Of a stretch of 64,000 nucleotides of DNA, positions 61,701 through 64,000 are shown in pieces. This DNA comes from Bacteroidia bacterium (GTDB lineage Bacteria > Bacteroidota > Bacteroidia > J057): contig JAIBAH010000003.1 of NCBI GenBank assembly GCA_019695295.1, forward strand, positions 53,939 to 117,938. The letters are read 5' to 3'. Under the pieces are notes generated by a model. That model was not told the DNA's origin. It did not search any database and saw nothing but the letters and a program-made list of their open reading frames with translations. The position numbers and the translations under genes are program-made. Numbering within the stretch: the first letter of the stretch is position 1; every line of letters begins with the position of its first letter.

Positions 61701-62925
61701 GGGCAGTAGCGGTAAAAACCGGATTTGCATTTGTACTGTTGTTTAATCCCGCAGCAGGACTCCATGCATAATTATAAGGCCCCAGTCCGTATTGTGCGGC
61801 AGGCGTTCCGCCGAGTGCAGAGGTCTGACCAATACAAACAGTTCTGTCAGTACCCGCATTCACATCCAGAAGGAGATTTGGCTCTTCAGAAACATTCAGC
61901 GTAAAAGTACCCATATCTGCCCCTGTCGGAGCATCCACTACTACATAATAAGTGCCCGGAACACATAGTTCCCGGCTTACCTGAGAAGTCAGATTACAAA
62001 AATCATCATTAAAGGAAATAATTTGACAATTCGGATCCAGTAAATAGATTGCCGTATTAAACGTAGCCGTTCCGCACAAAGAAGCGGTAACTCCCATCGG
62101 CTGAGTGATGGTAAAACTATAAAACACATCGTTTCCGGCACTTCCGGGGAAATTATTACTGTAGCATTCATTGCTGTTGAAATGCGTAAGTGGCGTTGCT
62201 CCCAGAGTACCAAGGTCTATTGCATCATTACATCCTGTCCCTTTCGTATATCTCCAGTAAGATTCCACCCGCGGATTATATACATTGTCCACACATCCGC
62301 TTCCCGACTGAAACCCGTGATTATACCACTGACAGGGCGGACCCAGACGATAATTTACATTCGTCTTAAAAGCATTGGCATCACAATGAATATCGTCTCC
62401 TTCACTATAAAGACAATTTCCGAAAATACTGACACAGCAAACACTGTTATTGAAGTCGCATCTGGGAAAATTGGTGGTATTGGCACACTGAGTAAGCCCA
62501 CCATTAAAATAAGAGGCAAAATCCGTAGCCACATCATCTTCATGGCAATCAATCCGTAAATCAAAAAAGGCAGGCACCGTTGCGCCGGCATAAGTCTGAT
62601 TGTAAAAAATATCATTAAAATCTGATGAATTCAGAAGAGAAGGGTCAAACTCATCCGTATAGCAACTTCCGCCAAACCAGGTAGTATTCACAGCATTGCC
62701 TCTTCCCCATATTTTGAAGGTATATTCATCTTCTTCAATCGCACCGGCATTAAAAAAACCCGCATTCAGGGTGATATCATTGGGACTGGCAAGCGTCACA
62801 TCCCACTCTCTGACCCTTAATTGTAACTGAATCGGGCCATCATTCAGCGTTTGAGCAAACATTTCTGATACAATGATCAGTAAAAACAGAATAGAAAACA
62901 GGGATTTTAATAGAGATTTCAGCAT
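58741..62925 (-). CDS. Ig-like repeat surface protein with PKD and CHU_C domains, T9SS type B
   Basis: I start at the ATG at 62925 (1394 residues), which gives the signal peptide MLKSLLKSLFSILFLLIIVS ending EMFAQ; the frame is open to 63057, but a -7 box lies inside that extension. In order: a Cys-rich domain (about 28-235), a PPC-like domain (about 240-370, NDVFYSFTITQP), about eleven Ig-like units with the recurring TICQGQSV..G.GG.YQWY.NG pattern (to about 1215), a PKD domain (STWQWNLENG) and a type B sorting domain (FIPNAFTPNGDGFHDALETN). The C-terminal part is related to that of the HYR protein at 4456-11538. Probably an adhesin or gliding-type surface protein. Confidence 0.88.
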   Translation of the reverse strand: MLKSLLKSLFSILFLLIIVSEMFAQTLNDGPIQLQLRVREWDVTLASPNDITLNAGFFNAGAIEEDEYTFKIWGRGNAVNTTWFGGSCYTDEFDPSLLNSSDFNDIFYNQTYAGATVPAFFDLRIDCHEDDVATDFASYFNGGLTQCANTTNFPRCDFNNSVCCVSIFGNCLYSEGDDIHCDANAFKTNVNYRLGPPCQWYNHGFQSGSGCVDNVYNPRVESYWRYTKGTGCNDAIDLGTLGATPLTHFNSNECYSNNFPGSAGNDVFYSFTITQPMGVTASLCGTATFNTAIYLLDPNCQIISFNDDFCNLTSQVSRELCVPGTYYVVVDAPTGADMGTFTLNVSEEPNLLLDVNAGTDRTVCIGQTSALGGTPAAQYGLGPYNYAWSPAAGLNNSTNANPVFTATAPGTLSYILTVTDANNCSISDTVIVTVGAPPTAGISTNTNIICNGTNATLTATGGSGLPPYQFLFNGGTLPGGTNSTYNATLQGNYSVIAYSTLGCPDTSGIENIQVVSNALANISAAGNTTICQGNSVVLNGYGIGLNYQWLNNNVTVPGATSNNYTATTPGNYSVILSFGGQCADTSATLPVVVNPTPNATISPNTAQTICQGQSVGFTAGGGGTYQWYQNGIAIPGATAANYTASQTGGYSVIATINGCTDSSPIVNVTVQPVTNAAITAGGNTTFCQGGSVTLVGSGSGAPGQVYSWTLLPNTPAGSSNSLVVTQSGSYTFTLTANGCTSTSPATTVTVNTQPTAGISPAAPQTICQGQSVLFTGTGGGSYQWYQNGVLIPGATGQTYTATQTGNYSVSVSSNGCTDESALTAVTVQPVANAAITAGGPLTFCQGGDVTLVGSGNNTPGQSYTWLQLPSTSAGNSNSITVSQPGSYVFILNSNGCADTSSATTITVNSLPNATISPSGVQTICEGSFVTLTAGGGNTYQWYVNGQMMNGATSASLPVGTAGAYYAVVTDNIGCEAITPDVLVEVTPLLPASIAVSGPATICQGESVVLSGSGTGGSGQTYSWLSLPSLNVVGNGNTFTASASGTYQFILNNNGCIAASSSVNVVVNPLPSPTLSPSGAVTICGDDDVTIVASGGGTGYEWVANGVTVSGNNTNQYTATMEGTYYVSITDINGCTGSSVPMVLSFAPLPDAQITADGSTVICEGSSVLLSASGGDTYQWYLNGTLLNGEMNPTIAASSSGTYSVVVNNGCGADTSGLVSVQVSEYPVAGFFTDMPEVYVGVPVQFIDQSINASTWQWNLENGAASTLQNPVYIYFNAGTYPVTLLVENEIGCSGEIVLNINVTEGAPFIPNAFTPNGDGFHDALETNFNVMKTLQFQIFDRWGKVIFSTTGKDEFWNGKINDKEAPSGTYYYSLTGKGFTGREIEQKGWVMMMR

Positions 62926-63196
62926 ATTTTTGTCTGATTTATGATATATTTTGGTATTGATTCCGCAAAAATAGAGAAAATGTTTGAATATCTGCGTTTC
63001 ATAAAAGATTTTAAGTATGCATATAAAAGCATTCCTGCAATTGCGACCAAGCTGCAAGCATCAGCTTGTACAGATATCCACAGATTATTTCCGCTTCCAG
63101 ATAAGCACTCCCCACTTCCAGAAGGTAGCCCTTTGCCATGGGTTACCTCAAACCTCCGCCTGCACAGATTATCTCCGCTTCCACACAGCCAATTAC
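62926..63196. other. Upstream region with degenerate precursors of the minisatellite
   Basis: It holds the -7 box of the type B gene and two degenerate copies of CACAGATTATxTCCGCTTCCA (about 63080 and 63163), which grade into the 21-bp array. Confidence 0.5.
62966..62973 (-). promoter_or_regulatory. -7 box of the T9SS type B gene
   Basis: TATTTTTG on the minus strand is an exact TAnnTTTG, 40 bases before the ATG at 62925 and inside the longer open frame, supporting the shorter start. Confidence 0.45.
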
Positions 63197-63668
63197 CCTT
63201 TCCAGATAGTCATTCTCCACTTCCAGATACCCATTCTCGACTTCCAGATGGTCATTCTATACTTCCAGATGGTCATTCTCGACTTCCAGATAACCATTCT
63301 CGACTTCCAGATGGTCATTCTCGACTTTCAGATGGTCATTCTCGACTTCCAGATGATCATTCTCGACTTCCAGATGATCATTCTCGACTTCCAGATGATC
63401 ATTCTCCACTTCCAGATGATCATTCTCCACTTCCAGATAGTCATTCTCCACTTCCAGATGGTCATTCTCGACTTCCAGATAGTCATTCTCGACTTCCAGA
63501 TGATCATTCTCCACTTCCAGATGATCATTCTCGACTTCCAGATAGTCATTCTCGACTTCCAGATGATCATTCTCGACTTCCAGATGGTCATTCTCCACTT
63601 TCAGATGGTCATTCTCCACTTCCAGATGGTCATTCTCGACTTCCAGATACTCATTCTCGTCTTCCAGG
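63197..63668. repeat. 21-bp minisatellite, about 22 units
   Basis: The unit is ACTTCCAGATNNNCATTCTCS, where NNN is GGT, GAT, AGT, AAC, ACC or ACT and S is C or G. The period stays at exactly 21, so several frames remain open. In the minus frame it encodes the heptapeptide ENDHLEV (with Y for H, K for E), open from an ATG at 63697 to a TAG at 63257; beyond the TAG the heptads continue for two to three more units. Reported as a repeat because expression is uncertain. Confidence 0.9.
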
Positions 63669-63697
63669 TAAGTAAGTGGACAAAAGAAAACCGACAT
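63257..63697 (-). CDS. Possible heptapeptide-repeat protein encoded by the minisatellite
   Basis: The 146-residue frame begins MSVFFCPLTYLEDENEY inside dispersed repeat copy C and then consists only of (ENDHLEV)n. Hydrophobic Leu and Val alternate two and five apart, which is not a classic coiled coil, and the chain is strongly acidic. Differences between units are mostly silent in this frame (GTC/GTG for Val, GAC/GAT for Asp). No signal peptide or promoter is visible, and the start lies in repeat DNA. It may be an old gene segment or a chance open frame. Confidence 0.35.
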   Translation of the reverse strand: MSVFFCPLTYLEDENEYLEVENDHLEVENDHLKVENDHLEVENDHLEVENDYLEVENDHLEVENDHLEVENDYLEVENDHLEVENDYLEVENDHLEVENDHLEVENDHLEVENDHLEVENDHLKVENDHLEVENGYLEVENDHLEV

Positions 63698-64000
63698 TCA
63701 GACTTATATGATAAATTCTGTTAATTCATTCTGAGTCCTGTAAGGTTTCAAAAACCTTATAGGACTTGCTTCTTTAGAACTTCCTTTTGTGTCAGACAAT
63801 TTATAGTCAGTCACTCATTTTCAAAATTCAGGGGCGTTAGCCCTGTCATCTTCGTAGCAAAATTCATCCCCCACATTCTGAGTCCTGTAAGGTTTCAAAA
63901 ACCTTATAGGACTTGCTTCTTTAGAACTTCCTTTTGTGTCAGACAATTTATAGTCAGTCACTCATTTTCAAAATTCAGGGGCGTTAGCCCTGTCATCTTC
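63667..64000 (+). repeat. Dispersed intergenic repeat, copy C, with 147-bp tandem duplication
   Basis: Begins GTAAGTAAGTGGAC, then the shared GAAAACCGACATTCAGACTT. The segment 63727-63873 (hairpin CTGTAAGGTTT/AAACCTTATAG, TTTGTGTCAG, GGGGCGTTAGCCCTGTCATC) is repeated from 63874 with no differences over the 127 bases visible, and the second copy is cut by the window end. Confidence 0.85.

Noticed and set aside
62926..63057. 44-residue N-terminal extension of the T9SS type B protein
   Set aside because: A proper signal peptide begins at 62925, and an exact -7 box lies in the extension.
63197..63668. CRISPR array
   Set aside because: The units are contiguous 21-mers without unique spacers, and no cas gene is present; it is a minisatellite.
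62941..63724. Two long plus-strand open frames across the minisatellite (LPDGHSR and ILDFQMV repeats)
   Set aside because: They stay open only because the period is a multiple of three. Unit differences are non-silent in both frames, and neither has a signal or promoter.

Overview
The window is from a member of the Bacteroidota. Four things point there: an alternative complex III subunit directly in front of coxB-coxA; six secreted proteins ending in type IX secretion (T9SS) sorting domains; upstream sequences carrying the Bacteroidota-type -7 box TAnnTTTG; and families such as DUF2279, SpvB/Rhs and SusC-type TonB receptors with a carboxypeptidase-like N-terminal domain. The order within the phylum cannot be fixed from this window. 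No rRNA, tRNA, transposase or CRISPR array was found.

Layout. 0-3.7 kb: end of an aerobic respiratory operon (actF, coxB, coxA) closed by a terminator. 3.9-15.5 kb: a small repeat-built secreted protein, a 2360-residue HYR-domain surface protein (T9SS type B) and a secreted amidase with FN3/CUB/PPC domains (T9SS type A). 15.8-21.1 kb: a bestrophin-like channel with a membrane-protein partner, then on the minus strand a TANGO2/NRDE protein, trmN and pheS. 21.1-23.1 kb: mostly non-coding, with a cold-shock gene and one copy of a dispersed repeat. 23-35 kb: LysE exporter, secreted endonuclease I, plsC, an isolated nuoC-nuoD pair, several secreted or periplasmic proteins, a 5'-nucleotidase and a porin.

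35-49.5 kb is an accessory block, all on the minus strand. A 7.3-kb SpvB/FG-GAP/Rhs gene with an L,D-transpeptidase (Tlde1/YkuD-like) C-terminal tail is flanked by two paralogous putative adhesins. These share an N-terminal module but end in a phage tail-collar domain and a C-type-lectin-like domain respectively. CCGG words, frequent elsewhere, look scarce from about 38.4 to 49.5 kb, which suggests acquisition. The Rhs reading frame appears to need a -1 shift at a T7 tract to join its ATG and signal peptide.

50-58.6 kb: a TonB-dependent receptor, a T9SS-exported subtilisin, a PDZ protein fused to an alpha/beta-hydrolase that has lost its catalytic Ser and His, and a three-gene operon that reads as a HigB-HigA toxin-antitoxin pair with a possible SecB-like chaperone gene. 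58.7-62.9 kb: a second T9SS type B surface protein. 63-64 kb: a 21-bp minisatellite of about 22 units, then tandem 147-bp copies of the dispersed repeat running off the window.

The most interesting points are the Rhs island with its paired modular adhesins and slippery start, the possible toxin-antitoxin-chaperone operon, the minisatellite whose unit-to-unit variation is mostly synonymous in one minus-strand frame, and the family of hairpin-bearing intergenic repeats.
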